A DNA stretch of 64,000 bases from Streptococcus sp. 29887 (GTDB lineage Bacteria > Bacillota > Bacilli > Lactobacillales > Streptococcaceae), in the NCBI RefSeq assembly GCF_032595075.1, contig NZ_CP118735.1, forward strand, positions 1,020,001 through 1,084,000. The letters run 5' to 3'. Below, piece after piece: positions 16,297 through 26,857 of the stretch. The position numbers were made by a program, and so were the translations under genes. Position 1 is the first letter of the stretch. The number at the start of each line of letters is the position of its first letter. A model generated the notes under the pieces. The model was not told the origin of the DNA, searched no databases, and saw nothing but the letters and a program-made list of their open reading frames with translations.

Positions 16297-19200
16297 ATGA
16301 AAATGCAAAGAAAAGATGACTTTACCGAAGTATCTCGAAAAAGTCGTGTAAAAATGCATAAATCCGGTAAGCACTGGGTGAGGACAGTCATGTCGCAAAT
16401 CGGTTTGATACGTATTGGAGGCAAGTCTTCGGCAAGTTCAGCCGAGGTCAACCTTGCTACTGTAAAACGTTCAATGACAGCAAGCCAATTGTTACGCGGG
16501 TTAGCAGCAGCAGGAGCTGTTGTGGGGGGGAATGTCGTGGTTGAAACCGTTATGGCTTCTGAAGTTGTCGCGACATCAGAGACAAGTACATCAACCTTGG
16601 CAGAAGCAGATACTGTCGTGTTGACGACAGTTGTCGACTCAGACTCAATTTCAGTAAGCTCCTCGGAATCGACATCGATTTCCGAATCAGCGAGTCAGTC
16701 TGAGTCAACCTCAGCATCGGAATCGACATCGATTTCGGAGTCCGAATCGCTCAGTTCATCAGAGTCCGTATCGAACTCAGAAAGTCAATCGGCTTCAGAG
16801 TCGCTCTCTGTTTCAGAATCAACTTCTGTATCACATTCGGAATCTGAATCAGCATCGACTACGCCATCAAGTTCGACAAGCTCTGAAACCAGCACAAGTG
16901 AATCAGCAGCAAGTGAAACAGGTTCGGAAACCAGTGCGAGCGAAACAGGCGCTATAACTGTAGCAGAAGAAAAGCAAACCTTAGAGCAAGTTGTTTCGGA
17001 AGCAGAGGTTTTAGTACAAATCGCAAGTAACCAAACTGCACCAAGTCAAGCCTTGCTAACTGCAATTGGAACCAGTCGTAATCAGCTGCTGTTGGCTCAA
17101 ACCATCTTAGGAGATGCGAATGCGACTGCGGCTGACCTTGCTACCATTATCAGCAGTTTGCAAGCAAGCAACCAAGCAATTGGTTTTTTGTTGTTGGAAA
17201 ATGATGAAGACGGAGTGATTACTTTTGCTCTTAATACTTCAACGACAGCAACACTTAAAGTTGGTGAGGGTGAGGGTATCTTAGTTGATACACTTTCAAC
17301 GGCAACCCCTGAAATGACAGATGCTAAAGGGGCGAAAGTGTCTGATTTGACATTTTCATCGCCATATGCTGGTACAAGTGTAGCTGGTTGGCATACATTT
17401 AGTTATACATCAACAGATATTTATGATCAAAACCATAAGAGTTCAGGTGGTACAGCTTTAAATGCTTATATTCGCTATTCATTAGACGAAGATACAAGTA
17501 CTTACACAGTACTGGCAGAATTGGTAAGTAAAACTGGTACAGTATTAGAGTCTTATAAAATTGATCCAGGATCTAGTGCAACCTTTACTTATCCAAGCAC
17601 TCTTGATACTGACAACTCACCTATCACAATTACCTATGACACTTCCTTGGCAACAGCTTCAGGAATTCCTGGTGGATTAAGGTTTAGTACCAGCTCAGCT
17701 AATGTATATGGGACTACATTGGTGCCAACATATACACTAAATACCACCTATTATAAAACAACAGACGGTACAATTATTGCTACCTATTCTGTCATGACAA
17801 TTGGTGGACAAACAGTGACACCATCTGGCAATCGTTCATTTGTTGGCTATGACTATTCCACGACTACAAATGCAACTTCAACCAGAGCTTTGACTCCAGG
17901 TACTACCTATATGCACGGTAAGGTTGAAGCACAGGGAACTAAGACCTTGATCACAGTCATTGATGATCAAGGGACAATTAAAAGAAGTTTATATTATCGT
18001 GATCCAACCTATACAGGTACAGTTGATTGGAATGGCACAGATACTACTGGATTCATTAAGTTATTTGAAACAAGTGAGATAGCAGCTTCGACTTCGACAT
18101 CAGGGACTAATTATAATACCTATTCGACTATTGAACCGAGTTATACAACGACTACTTACAATGGTCAACGTATTATGGTCTTCTATACTAGTCCGGCTAA
18201 AAATTGGCGTTTAATCGGGTATTGGACTGGTGGTACAGGTACTGGCGGTACTCAATATGGTCAGTTCTATTTTGGAAGGCAGTCGTTGGATAGAGCTGGT
18301 AACTGGGGGCTTTGGAAACCTAACTTTAGTTCGATAGGTGTGGGTGACTATGGGTCTCAGTATGTTTTGGGAAATCCGTTGTCTACATTGGTTAACGAAA
18401 CAACGCACTGGTACACAGTTGATACATCTGAGTCTGAATCACTCTCGAATTCAAACTCACATTCATTGTCTGAATCTGAATCAACTTCTAACTCAGAATC
18501 AGCATCAAATTCAGAATCCATCTCAAACTCTGAGTCACTGTCTAATTCTGAATCAACATCAAATTCAGAATCACTTTCAAATTCGATTTCTGAATCTGTT
18601 AGAGAATCCGTTTCCGAGTCAATCTCAGAATCAGTATCTGAATCCATTTCTGAATCAATTTCAGAATCCGTTTCAGAGTCTGTATCTGAATCCGTTTCAG
18701 AATCTATCTCTGAGTCAGTAAGCGAGTCAGTTTCAGAATCCATTTCAGAATCAGTATCTGAATCAATCTCTGAGTCTGTATCAGAATCAATCAGCGAATC
18801 TGTCTCTGAGTCTGTATCTGAATCAGTAAGCGAGTCAGTGTCTGAATCCGTATCAGAGTCAATCTCTGAGTCAGTTTCAGAATCAATCTCAGAATCTGTA
18901 TCAGAGTCAGTGTCTGAATCAATTTCAGAATCAATCTCAGAATCAGTATCTGAATCAGTATCTGAATCAGTATCTGAATCCATTTCTGAATCAATTTCAG
19001 AGTCAGTGTCTGAATCCGTATCAGAGTCAATCTCTGAGTCCGTTTCAGAATCAGTGTCTGAATCCGTATCAGAGTCTGTGTCAGAATCAATTTCAGAATC
19101 AGTTTCCGAGTCAATCTCAGAATCAGTATCTGAATCCATTTCTGAATCAATTTCAGAATCCGTTTCAGAGTCTGTATCTGAATCCGTTTCAGAGTCCGTT

Positions 19201-21912
19201 TCAGAATCAGTGTCTGAATCCATTTCAGAATCAGTATCTGAATCCATCTCAGAGTCTGTCTCTGAATCAGTATCTGAATCAATTTCTGAATCCGTTTCAG
19301 AGTCTGTATCTGAGTCAATTTCAGAGTCCGTTTCAGAATCAGTGTCTGAATCCGTATCAGAGTCTGTATCAGAATCCATTTCAGAATCCGTTTCAGAATC
19401 TATCTCTGAGTCAGTAAGCGAGTCAGTTTCAGAATCCATTTCAGAATCTGTATCGGAGTCAATCTCTGAGTCAGTTTCAGAATCAATCTCAGAATCTGTG
19501 TCTGAATCCATTTCAGAATCCGTTTCCGAGTCAATCTCAGAATCAGTATCTGAATCCATTTCTGAATCAATTTCAGAGTCAGTGTCAGAATCCATTTCAG
19601 AATCAGTATCTGAATCAATCTCAGAGTCTGTATCTGAATCAGTATCTGAATCAGTATCTGAATCCATTTCAGAATCCGTTTCAGAGTCTGTATCTGAGTC
19701 AATTTCCGAGTCCGTTTCAGAATCAGTATCTGAATCCATTTCTGAATCAATTTCAGAGTCAGTGTCTGAATCAATTTCGGAGTCAGTGTCTGAATCAGTT
19801 TCAGAATCCATTTCAGAATCCGTTTCAGAGTCTGTATCAGAATCAGTCTCTGAATCAGTTTCAGAATCTATATCAGAGTCAATCTCTGAGTCAGTATCAG
19901 AATCCGTTTCAGAGTCAATCTCAGAATCAGTCTCTGAATCAATTTCAGAGTCAGTGTCTGAATCCGTTTCAGAGTCTGTATCTGAGTCAATTTCCGAGTC
20001 AGTTTCAGAATCAGTGTCTGAATCCGTTTCAGAGTCTGTTTCAGAATCAATTTCAGAATCCGTTTCAGAATCCGTTTCAGAGTCAATCTCAGAATCAGTA
20101 TCTGAATCCATTTCTGAATCAATTTCAGAATCCGTATCAGAGTCCGTTTCAGAATCCGTTTCAGAGTCAGTGTCTGAATCCATTTCAGAATCGGTTTCAG
20201 AGTCAGTGTCTGAATCAGTATCAGAATCTGTATCAGAGTCTGTGTCAGAATCAATTTCAGAATCAATTTCAGAATCCGTTTCAGAATCAATCTCTGAATC
20301 AGTAAGCGAGTCTGTGTCAGAATCCATTTCAGAATCAGTATCTGAATCAGTATCTGAATCAATTTCTGAATCCGTATCAGAGTCTGTATCTGAGTCAATT
20401 TCCGAGTCCGTTTCAGAATCTGTGTCTGAATCCATTTCTGAATCAATTTCAGAGTCAGTGTCTGAATCAATTTCAGAGTCTGTATCTGAGTCAATTTCCG
20501 AGTCCGTTTCAGAATCAGTGTCTGAATCCGTTTCAGAGTCTGTATCAGAATCCGTTTCAGAGTCAATCTCAGAATCAGTATCTGAATCAGTATCTGAATC
20601 AGTATCTGAATCCATTTCAGAGTCTGTATCAGAATCCGTTTCAGAGTCAGTGTCAGAATCCATTTCAGAATCAGTATCTGAATCAATCTCAGAGTCTGTA
20701 TCTGAATCTGTATCAGAATCAATCAGCGAATCTGTCTCTGAGTCTGTATCTGAATCAGTAAGCGAGTCAGTGTCAGAATCCGTTTCAGAATCAGTGTCTG
20801 AATCCGTATCAGAGTCAGTGTCAGAATCCGTATCAGAGTCAGTGTCAGAATCCATTTCAGAATCAGTATCTGAATCAATCTCAGAGTCTGTATCAGAATC
20901 AATCAGCGAATCTGTCTCTGAATCTGTATCAGAATCAATCAGCGAATCTGTCTCTGAGTCTGTATCTGAATCAGTAAGCGAGTCAGTGTCTGAATCCGTT
21001 TCAGAGTCTGTATCAGAGTCAGTTTCAGAATCAGTGTCTGAATCCGTATCCGTATCAGAGTCAGTGTCAGAATCCATTTCAGAATCAGTATCTGAATCAA
21101 TTTCCGAGTCAGTTTCAGAATCTATTTCAGAATCAGTATCTGAATCCGTTTCAGAATCTATATCAGAGTCAATCTCTGAGTCAGTATCAGAGTCAGTTTC
21201 AGAATCAATCTCAGAGTCTGTATCTGAATCTGTATCAGAATCAGTCTCTGAATCCGTTTCAGAATCTATATCAGAGTCCATCTCTGAGTCAGTGTCAGAA
21301 TCCATTTCAGAATCAGTATCTGAATCAATCTCAGAGTCTGTATCAGAATCAGTATCTGAATCAATTTCTGAATCCGTTTCAGAGTCAGTATCAGAGTCCG
21401 TTTCAGAATCAGTGTCTGAATCCGTTTCAGAGTCTGTATCTGAATCCGTTTCAGAGTCCATCTCTGAGTCCGTTTCAGAATCAATCTCAGAATCCGTTTC
21501 AGAGTCTGTCTCTGAATCCGTTTCAGAATCAATCTCTGAGTCAGTATCAGAGTCAGTTTCAGAATCAATCTCTGAGTCAGTAAGCGAGTCCGTTTCAGAG
21601 TCTGTGTCAGAATCAATTTCAGAATCCGTTTCAGAGTCAATCTCAGAATCTGTATCAGAATCAATCAGCGAATCTGTCTCTGAATCTGTATCAGAATCAA
21701 TCAGCGAATCTGTCTCTGAGTCTGTATCTGAATCCGTTTCAGAGTCTGTCTCTGAATCAACTCCTTCACAGGATTCACAGCTTCCTCGTAAGTTGGCAGT
21801 ATTGCCAAGTACAGGTGAGGAGTCGTCATCTTGGGCAGGATTGCTTGGAGCAGGCCTCTTGTTTGGTGGTTTGTACAAACGTCGCAAAAAAGACGAAGAA
21901 GAAGCAAAGTAA
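16297..21912 (+). CDS. Serine-rich-repeat glycoprotein adhesin (SssP1-like)
   Basis: This 1871-residue surface adhesin is exported by the accessory Sec system. It has a long signal peptide with the KxYKxGKxW-type motif (KMHKSGKHW, residues 19-27) and likely cleavage after VMA (87). A short first serine-rich stretch spans about 113-218. A non-repeat, presumably ligand-binding region spans about 219-708 (aromatic and Thr-rich, ending near [11 protein letters not shown]). A very long second repeat of SES(V/I) units runs from about 709 to 1823, then LPSTG (1836-1840), a hydrophobic helix and a KRRKK tail. The serine repeats are the O-glycosylation substrate of the flanking enzymes. Serine codons vary between units, so the DNA repeat is imperfect. 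SRR adhesins bind host glycans or platelets; the ligand here cannot be told. Confidence 0.95.
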   Translation: MKMQRKDDFTEVSRKSRVKMHKSGKHWVRTVMSQIGLIRIGGKSSASSAEVNLATVKRSMTASQLLRGLAAAGAVVGGNVVVETVMASEVVATSETSTSTLAEADTVVLTTVVDSDSISVSSSESTSISESASQSESTSASESTSISESESLSSSESVSNSESQSASESLSVSESTSVSHSESESASTTPSSSTSSETSTSESAASETGSETSASETGAITVAEEKQTLEQVVSEAEVLVQIASNQTAPSQALLTAIGTSRNQLLLAQTILGDANATAADLATIISSLQASNQAIGFLLLENDEDGVITFALNTSTTATLKVGEGEGILVDTLSTATPEMTDAKGAKVSDLTFSSPYAGTSVAGWHTFSYTSTDIYDQNHKSSGGTALNAYIRYSLDEDTSTYTVLAELVSKTGTVLESYKIDPGSSATFTYPSTLDTDNSPITITYDTSLATASGIPGGLRFSTSSANVYGTTLVPTYTLNTTYYKTTDGTIIATYSVMTIGGQTVTPSGNRSFVGYDYSTTTNATSTRALTPGTTYMHGKVEAQGTKTLITVIDDQGTIKRSLYYRDPTYTGTVDWNGTDTTGFIKLFETSEIAASTSTSGTNYNTYSTIEPSYTTTTYNGQRIMVFYTSPAKNWRLIGYWTGGTGTGGTQYGQFYFGRQSLDRAGNWGLWKPNFSSIGVGDYGSQYVLGNPLSTLVNETTHWYTVDTSESESLSNSNSHSLSESESTSNSESASNSESISNSESLSNSESTSNSESLSNSISESVRESVSESISESVSESISESISESVSESVSESVSESISESVSESVSESISESVSESISESVSESISESVSESVSESVSESVSESVSESISESVSESISESVSESVSESISESISESVSESVSESVSESISESISESVSESVSESISESVSESVSESVSESVSESISESVSESISESVSESISESISESVSESVSESVSESVSESVSESISESVSESISESVSESVSESISESVSESVSESISESVSESVSESVSESVSESISESVSESISESVSESVSESISESVSESISESVSESISESVSESISESVSESISESVSESISESISESVSESISESVSESISESVSESVSESVSESISESVSESVSESISESVSESVSESISESISESVSESISESVSESVSESISESVSESVSESVSESVSESISESISESVSESVSESISESVSESISESVSESVSESVSESISESVSESVSESVSESVSESISESVSESVSESISESVSESISESISESVSESVSESVSESVSESISESVSESVSESVSESVSESVSESISESISESVSESISESVSESVSESISESVSESVSESISESVSESVSESISESVSESVSESISESISESVSESISESVSESISESVSESVSESVSESVSESVSESISESVSESVSESVSESISESVSESVSESVSESISESVSESISESVSESVSESISESVSESVSESVSESVSESVSESVSESVSESVSESVSESVSESISESVSESISESVSESISESVSESVSESISESVSESVSESVSESVSESVSESVSESVSESVSESVSVSESVSESISESVSESISESVSESISESVSESVSESISESISESVSESVSESISESVSESVSESVSESVSESISESISESVSESISESVSESISESVSESVSESISESVSESVSESVSESVSESVSESVSESVSESISESVSESISESVSESVSESVSESISESVSESVSESISESVSESVSESVSESISESVSESISESVSESISESVSESVSESISESVSESVSESVSESVSESTPSQDSQLPRKLAVLPSTGEESSSWAGLLGAGLLFGGLYKRRKKDEEEAK

Positions 21913-22417
21913 TCAAAGCTAGAAGGCAAAAAGAAAAGGGCTCTTTGTCAACTGTAGTGGGTAGATGAAAAGCTAACACCTAGAGAGGACGAACTTCGTT
22001 CTCTCTTTCTTTATGTTCAAAGCAATCAAAATTCGCTTTTTAAAGTTTTCAAAGTTCCTGAAACCAAAGGCATTTCTCTTAATGACTTTGATGAGATTAT
22101 TAGTAGCTTCCAGTTTGGCGTTGGAATAAGGCAATTCTAGGGCATTCAAAACCTTGTCTTTATCCTTTAGAAATGTCTTAAATACCGTCTGGAAAATAGG
22201 ATTAACAGTGGCTATTTCCTGTTCGATGAGGTCAAAGAAATGGTCTGAGTTCTTCTCTTGGAAATGAAATAAGAGAAGCTGATAGAGTTCATAGTGCTGT
22301 CGGAGTTCATCTGAGTAGGATAGGAGTTTTTCTAGAATTTCCTTGTTAGTCAAGTGCATGCGAAACATAGGGCGATAAAATCGTTTATCGCTGAGTTCGC
22401 GGCTATCTTGTTGAAGT

Positions 22418-22469
22418 AAATCAGTCCGGTGGACTGATTTAGCCTGAGCCTAGAAATAAGAAAGCGAGG
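22418..22469 (+). repeat. Palindromic mini-repeat, copy 1
   Basis: AAATCAGTCC (22418-22427), loop GGT, GGACTGATTT (22431-22440), then AGCCTGAGCCTAGAAAT and an AGCGAGG end. It is inserted in the transposase gene after codons for RYWK. Confidence 0.8.
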
Positions 22470-22611
22470 TTTCCAGTAACGTTTCAAAGCACGGTATTCC
22501 TGCGATTTTCTATCGAGTTGGTTCATAATTTGAATACGAATACGGTTCATAGCACGACTAAGGTGTTGCACGATATGAAAGCGGTTGAGTACAATTTTTG
22601 CATTGGGGAGT

Positions 22612-22667
22612 GAAACAGTCTGGGAATAGACTGTTTCAGCCTGAGCTTAGAAATTGGAGAGCGAAGG
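22612..22667 (+). repeat. Palindromic mini-repeat, copy 2
   Basis: GAAACAGTCT (22612-22621), loop GGGAAT, AGACTGTTTC (22628-22637), then AGCCTGAGCTTAGAAAT and AGCGAAGG. The tail matches copy 1, while the arm bases differ but remain paired. Confidence 0.8.
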
Positions 22668-22844
22668 GGTTAGCAAGTTGATAATAGGGACTAAACATAT
22701 CCATGGTAATGACTTTGACTTGATTTCTAACCTTTCTAGGATAGCGTAGAAAGTGGTTTCGGATGGTTGCTTGTGTTCTTCCGTCCAGAATAGTAATGAC
22801 ATTTAGGGAGTTGAAATCTTGAGCGATAAAGCTCATTTTCCCCT

Positions 22845-22890
22845 TCTTGAAGGCAGCTCAAACAGTCTATCCCCAGACTGTTTGACTCCC
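22845..22890 (-). repeat. Palindromic mini-repeat, copy 3 (inverted, short)
   Basis: CAAACAGTCT (22859-22868), loop ATCCCC, AGACTGTTTG (22875-22884). Read on the minus strand, the loop GGGGAT matches the loop GGGAAT of copy 2, so this copy is in opposite orientation. Its tail is shorter or degenerate. Confidence 0.7.
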
Positions 22891-23488
22891 ATCTCATCAC
22901 CTCAGGTAAGGTATTCCAATCTGTTTTAAACTTGAACTCATTAAGCTTTCTCAGAACTGACGATGTTGAAATTGATAGCCTGTGTGCAATATGTGTCATT
23001 GCTTGCTTTTCGATGAGTAATTGGGCGATTTTCTGGTTAACCGCGACAGAGATTTGGTGGTTCTTCTTGACAAGAGGAGTTTCAGCAACCGCTATTTTTC
23101 CGCAATCTTTACACTTGAAGCGACGCTTTCGAAGACGAATAAGCAGTGGGAAACCAGCAGTTTCTAGATAGGGGATTTTGGAGGCTTTTTGGAAATCGTA
23201 TTTAGCCATTTGTCCCTTGCAGGAAGGGCATTTAGGGGCTGTGTAATCCAAGTGACCGTGGAGTTCTAAGTGAGTTCCCATATCATATTCATCAGTGATA
23301 ACGATATTTTTATCTTTAATTCTGAGAAAATTTGTGATAAGATTTAGTTGTTCCATATGAGTCTTTCTAATGAGTTGTTTAGTCGCTTTTCATTATAGGT
23401 CATATGGGACTTTTTTTCTATACTCAAAAAGGCTCCATAATCTCTACAGTGGATTTACCCACTACAGAAATTATAGAGCCAAGAAAAG

Positions 23489-23921
23489 TAGCTAGCAAAT
23501 GCCAGCTACTTTCTTTGTATCAAGTTCTGATTTAAATATGGAAAAACCGATAATCAGTTGAATAATAGACAAAGAAACAGTACACTAATAGATAAGTAAT
23601 GGAACGGTTAGCAGTTTTTATGGAAAAAGCTGGCGCATAAGATTTTTTAGACTCATTTAACCTTAAAATAGTAGAATCAAAAAAGGAAAAATAAGTGTCA
23701 ACTAGCTATATTTTCTGTAGGAAAATTGAAAATGTATTCATTGAAAAACTTAGTATTTTCACAGTCTTGTTATTGACTTAGCCTAGCAATAGTGCTAAAA
23801 TTGAGAGACTCTTTTGGACATATTTAAAACTAGTAAGACATGAGCAAAAACGCAGTTAAAAAATGATTTTTTAACACTTTTATTGAAACAGCGAATAAGA
23901 ATGAACAAGTCATACTAGTTG
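23489..23921. other. AT-rich intergenic region before the accessory Sec operon
   Basis: No gene is seen. A short inverted repeat, GTAGCTAGCAAATGCCAGCTAC, lies near 23487-23510, and a possible promoter (TTGACTTAGCC followed by weak -10 candidates) lies near 23775-23800. This sequence presumably joined the adhesin gene to secY2 before the IS arrived. Confidence 0.35.
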
Positions 23922-23994
23922 AATCGAAGCTGCCCTTTAACGAGGGCGACTTCGATTTATCATATGTGGGGATAAGGTCTTATCCCTAGATATG
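23922..23994 (+). promoter_or_regulatory. Tandem stem-loops in the secY2 leader
   Basis: Hairpin 1: AATCGAAG-ct-GCCCT, loop TTAACG, AGGGC-ga-CTTCGATT (23922-23957). Hairpin 2: CATAT...GGGATAAG/CTTATCCC...ATATG (23961-23994). Neither has a proper T run, so an RNA-stability, processing or translation-control role is more likely than simple termination. The secY2 ATG follows at 24018. Confidence 0.6.
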
Positions 23995-24017
23995 ATAAGG
24001 AATAGGAAGTTTATATT

Positions 24018-25271
24018 ATGAAAAATATATGGAGAAACTATCGTTCTTCTACTCTAGCTAATCGCCTGACCTGGATGGTTGGCATCGTATTTGTCTATAC
24101 GTTGGGGAAATATATCCCAATCGCAACCCTTCCTGCTGCAGGCATTGAAGCGGGTGCATATAAATTAGATAGTGCCTTGGAGAACTTGGCCATGGTAACA
24201 GGCGGTCAGTTTTCGACCCTGAATCTATTTTCTCTCGGGCTGAGTCCTTGGATGACAGGGATGATCTTGTGGCGTTTTTTGACACTCTTTAAGACAATTA
24301 AAGGTTTAACTGCCCAACAAAGCCATCGCTACCGCATGTTACTGATGTTTATTATAGCCTTGATCCAGTCCATTGGGTTTAGCTCCCTATCAGATTACTA
24401 TCAGTTTAGTCAGTTTGGTGACTATTCACTCCCAATCTTAAGGGGAATTACAATGGTAGTGATGATTGCCGGTAGTTTTGTCCTCATGTGGTTGGCAAAT
24501 GTGAATGGCCGTAAGGGCTTAGGAGGCCCATCGGTTATTATTGTCTCCAACATGATTTTAACCTTTATCATCAATATTATCCGGTATTTTTCAGAAAATC
24601 GGTTGGGAGGCCTCGAATTTTTGTTGACGATTGTGGTGATTGCACTAATCGCTTCTGCCTTGATTTGGATTACAGTCGTCGTCTATCGAGCAGAGTATCG
24701 GATTCCGATTCGACGGATTATGATTATCAGTGCATTTGTCGAATCCACCTATATCCCAATTCGGGTGACGCCGGCAGGAGGGATGCCTTTCATGTATGCG
24801 ATGACGCTGATGTCCTTGCCTCCAATTCTGATTTCAGCTCTGTTGCAGATTTTTCCAGAAAATCCTATATTGAAGGAGCTGGTTGGGAAGGTGAGTATTT
24901 CAGAATTACTCGGGATTCTGGTGTATATCTTCTTGCTCTTCATCTTAGCTATTGGTTTTGCCTACTTCAATATAGACCCGACTGAAGTCGCGGAAAATAT
25001 GCAGAAAAGCGGGGACTATATCGAGAATGTTCGTCCAGGAGAGGCAACTCGGAAGTACATTTCTTTCTATCTAAATCGTTTAACCTTGGTTGGTGCGATC
25101 TATACCTGCTTGATGGGAGGTGTGCCCTTGCTTCTGGTGTGGAGCCAGCAAGGGCAAATCAGTATCGCACTGTTGATCAACAATATTTATATTGTCACTA
25201 CCCTTTTGTTGGGCATAGTGGAACAGGTTCGTATTCTTCGTTCATGGAGAGAATACGACGAGATTATTTAA
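24018..25271 (+). CDS. secY2: Accessory Sec channel protein SecY2
   Basis: A 417-residue polytopic membrane protein with about ten hydrophobic segments, shorter than housekeeping SecY as usual for SecY2. It begins MKNIWRNYRSSTLANRLTWM and shows SecY-type segments such as NLFSLGLSPWMTGMILWRF and YIPIRVTPAGGMPFMYA. It forms the dedicated channel for the SRR glycoprotein. It is the first gene of the operon secY2-asp1-asp2-asp3-secA2-gtfA-gtfB-asp4. Confidence 0.95.
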   Translation: MKNIWRNYRSSTLANRLTWMVGIVFVYTLGKYIPIATLPAAGIEAGAYKLDSALENLAMVTGGQFSTLNLFSLGLSPWMTGMILWRFLTLFKTIKGLTAQQSHRYRMLLMFIIALIQSIGFSSLSDYYQFSQFGDYSLPILRGITMVVMIAGSFVLMWLANVNGRKGLGGPSVIIVSNMILTFIINIIRYFSENRLGGLEFLLTIVVIALIASALIWITVVVYRAEYRIPIRRIMIISAFVESTYIPIRVTPAGGMPFMYAMTLMSLPPILISALLQIFPENPILKELVGKVSISELLGILVYIFLLFILAIGFAYFNIDPTEVAENMQKSGDYIENVRPGEATRKYISFYLNRLTLVGAIYTCLMGGVPLLLVWSQQGQISIALLINNIYIVTTLLLGIVEQVRILRSWREYDEII

Positions 25272-25281
25272 AGGAGTTACT

Positions 25282-26853
25282 ATGTTTTATTTTGTCCCAT
25301 CCTGGTATCAAGGAAATCGTAAGTGGTATATGGAAGCCCCATTATGGTTTCGTGTCATTGAAAATATGACCTTTGACGATGCCGTGAATCAATTGAAGAC
25401 CTTCCAGGCTGCGGGTGAAGAAACGATGATGCTCTTGTTGGGGTACCAACCCCATTTGCGCTATTTTTTGCACCGTCAAGATATTCTTTCAACCCCTTAC
25501 TGGTCCTTCTTTGACGAGATTCAAAATATCCAAAGCAAAAATACCAAGGTGCTCCAGGTAACTGATTTGACTTGGCCACAGGGGGCACGTTTTGTCTATA
25601 CTCCCTTTGCCTTGTTGGTCAAAATTGGGGATGAACGGATTGCGGAAGTGCATTTTGCTGAAAGCGGCAATCTCTTGAAAGTGGAATACTTTAAGGAGAA
25701 TGAAGTTACCTACCATTACCTGTTTGACGATCGTGGATTTTTATCGAGTATCCTTTATTTTTCAGATGGGCAGCCTAGCCATCAGGACTATCTGAATGAA
25801 AATGGGGTCTGGCAGGTTCGTGAGCACTTGGCAGAAGCTTCCAATCTCATTACCGTCAACCCACGGGCAGATCAGGAATTCTTCCAGCTGGCTTATGAGA
25901 GTTGGGATGATTTGATTTTAGAGAAATTATTCTTCTTCAAACGTCTGCGTATGACAGAACATGACTACTTGGTTATGGCAGTCCATGAACAACATAATCG
26001 CCTATTGTTGGATGTTTTTGAGCAACAGAAAAAAGTGTTGTCCTTTAGCGGTGACCGTTACAGTCTCCAAGAGGGCAGTGACTTAAAGCGTCTTGCTCAG
26101 GAAGGTGATGTCCTGGTAGTGGATTCGGAGAAAAACAAGCTGGCTCTTGAGTACAGTCTGGCCCAGCTGGGAACCCCTGCTCACCATGTCAGCAAGGTGA
26201 CGCCGTTTGATACACGTTTGCGTTTAGGACGCAGTCAGACGGTCAAGGAATTGATTATTTACTGGCAGATAGACGGTGCAAGCCGTGAAGACTATTTACA
26301 AACCCTGCATGTTTTATTGCAGTTAATGGAAGAAAATCCCTTGATTGAATTAGATATTGTCAGCTATGAACGTGCACGCAATATGAAGGCTTTGGAAAGT
26401 GAATTAATTGCTCTTCTGCAGGAAAAATACACACTTGCTCGGTTCATGAAAGTATCGGAAGAGGCCGGTGAAAACCAATTGGAAGAGGATCAAGAGATGA
26501 CCTTGTCCAGCATTCGCTTCCATACCTTTACCAATGAAAATCAGATCATTCGCCAATTAGATACGACCCGATTGGTATTGGATTTGGGACAGGTTCCGCA
26601 TCTTTATACTCAGATTGCTAGTATTAGCGCCGGAATCCCACAAGTCAATAGCCAAGCTTCAGAGTATGTAACGCATGGGGAAAATGGTTGGATTGTGATG
26701 GGAATTAAAGATCTGACAGAAGCAGTAGCTTATTACTTTGATGGTCTGACAAACTGGAATAGGTCCCTTGTTTCAACTGTTCAAAAAATGGGGGATTACA
26801 CTAGCGGTCGCATTATAGATCAGTGGAAAGAATTATTAGAAAATAAAGGCTAA
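25282..26853 (+). CDS. asp1: Accessory Sec protein Asp1
   Basis: A 523-residue cytoplasmic protein with the typical Asp1 start MFYFVPSWYQGNRKWYME. Asp1 has a GT-B-like fold without catalytic activity and forms the Asp1/2/3 complex that brings glycosylated substrate to SecA2. SD AAAGGAG lies before ATG 25282, 10 bp after the secY2 stop; asp2 follows after 4 bp. Confidence 0.93.
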   Translation: MFYFVPSWYQGNRKWYMEAPLWFRVIENMTFDDAVNQLKTFQAAGEETMMLLLGYQPHLRYFLHRQDILSTPYWSFFDEIQNIQSKNTKVLQVTDLTWPQGARFVYTPFALLVKIGDERIAEVHFAESGNLLKVEYFKENEVTYHYLFDDRGFLSSILYFSDGQPSHQDYLNENGVWQVREHLAEASNLITVNPRADQEFFQLAYESWDDLILEKLFFFKRLRMTEHDYLVMAVHEQHNRLLLDVFEQQKKVLSFSGDRYSLQEGSDLKRLAQEGDVLVVDSEKNKLALEYSLAQLGTPAHHVSKVTPFDTRLRLGRSQTVKELIIYWQIDGASREDYLQTLHVLLQLMEENPLIELDIVSYERARNMKALESELIALLQEKYTLARFMKVSEEAGENQLEEDQEMTLSSIRFHTFTNENQIIRQLDTTRLVLDLGQVPHLYTQIASISAGIPQVNSQASEYVTHGENGWIVMGIKDLTEAVAYYFDGLTNWNRSLVSTVQKMGDYTSGRIIDQWKELLENKG

Positions 26854-26857
26854 CAGA

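Larger units (their letters stand above)
21973..23356 (-). pseudogene. ISL3-family transposase, interrupted three times
   Basis: Read from 23356 downward: an N-terminal zinc-finger part (CPSCKGQMAKYDF, then FKCKDCGK) and an HTH (IAHRLSISTSSVLRKL). Next come the catalytic core with MSFIAQDFNSLNVITILDG and ITMDMFSPYYQLAN, and the C-terminal part with SNAKLEATNNLIKVIKRNAFGFRNF. The frame is lost at about 22885-22850, 22670-22610 and 22470-22415, each time at a copy of a short palindromic repeat. Removing those inserts would restore one protein of about 420 residues. Confidence 0.88.
21939..23480. mobile_element. ISL3-family insertion sequence, inactivated
   Basis: The element is bounded by inverted ends that read GGCTCT-7 nt-CTGTAGTGGGTA inward from both sides (21939 rightward; 23480 leftward on the complement). 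An 8-bp target duplication AAGAAAAG lies at 21931-21938 and 23481-23488. It sits 26 bp after the adhesin stop and separates the adhesin from secY2. The transposase frame is broken by three palindromic insertions. Confidence 0.88.

Noticed and set aside
18420..21765. Possible CRISPR-like array from the regular DNA repeats
   Set aside because: The periodicity is 12 bp and in frame with a serine-rich protein. There are no constant repeats with unique spacers and no cas genes.
18357..21929. A 1190-codon open frame antisense to the adhesin repeats (DSDTDSE pattern), plus shorter antisense frames
   Set aside because: It is a mirror of the SES(V/I) codons: the repeat simply lacks stop triplets on the other strand. 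No SD, promoter or domain supports it.
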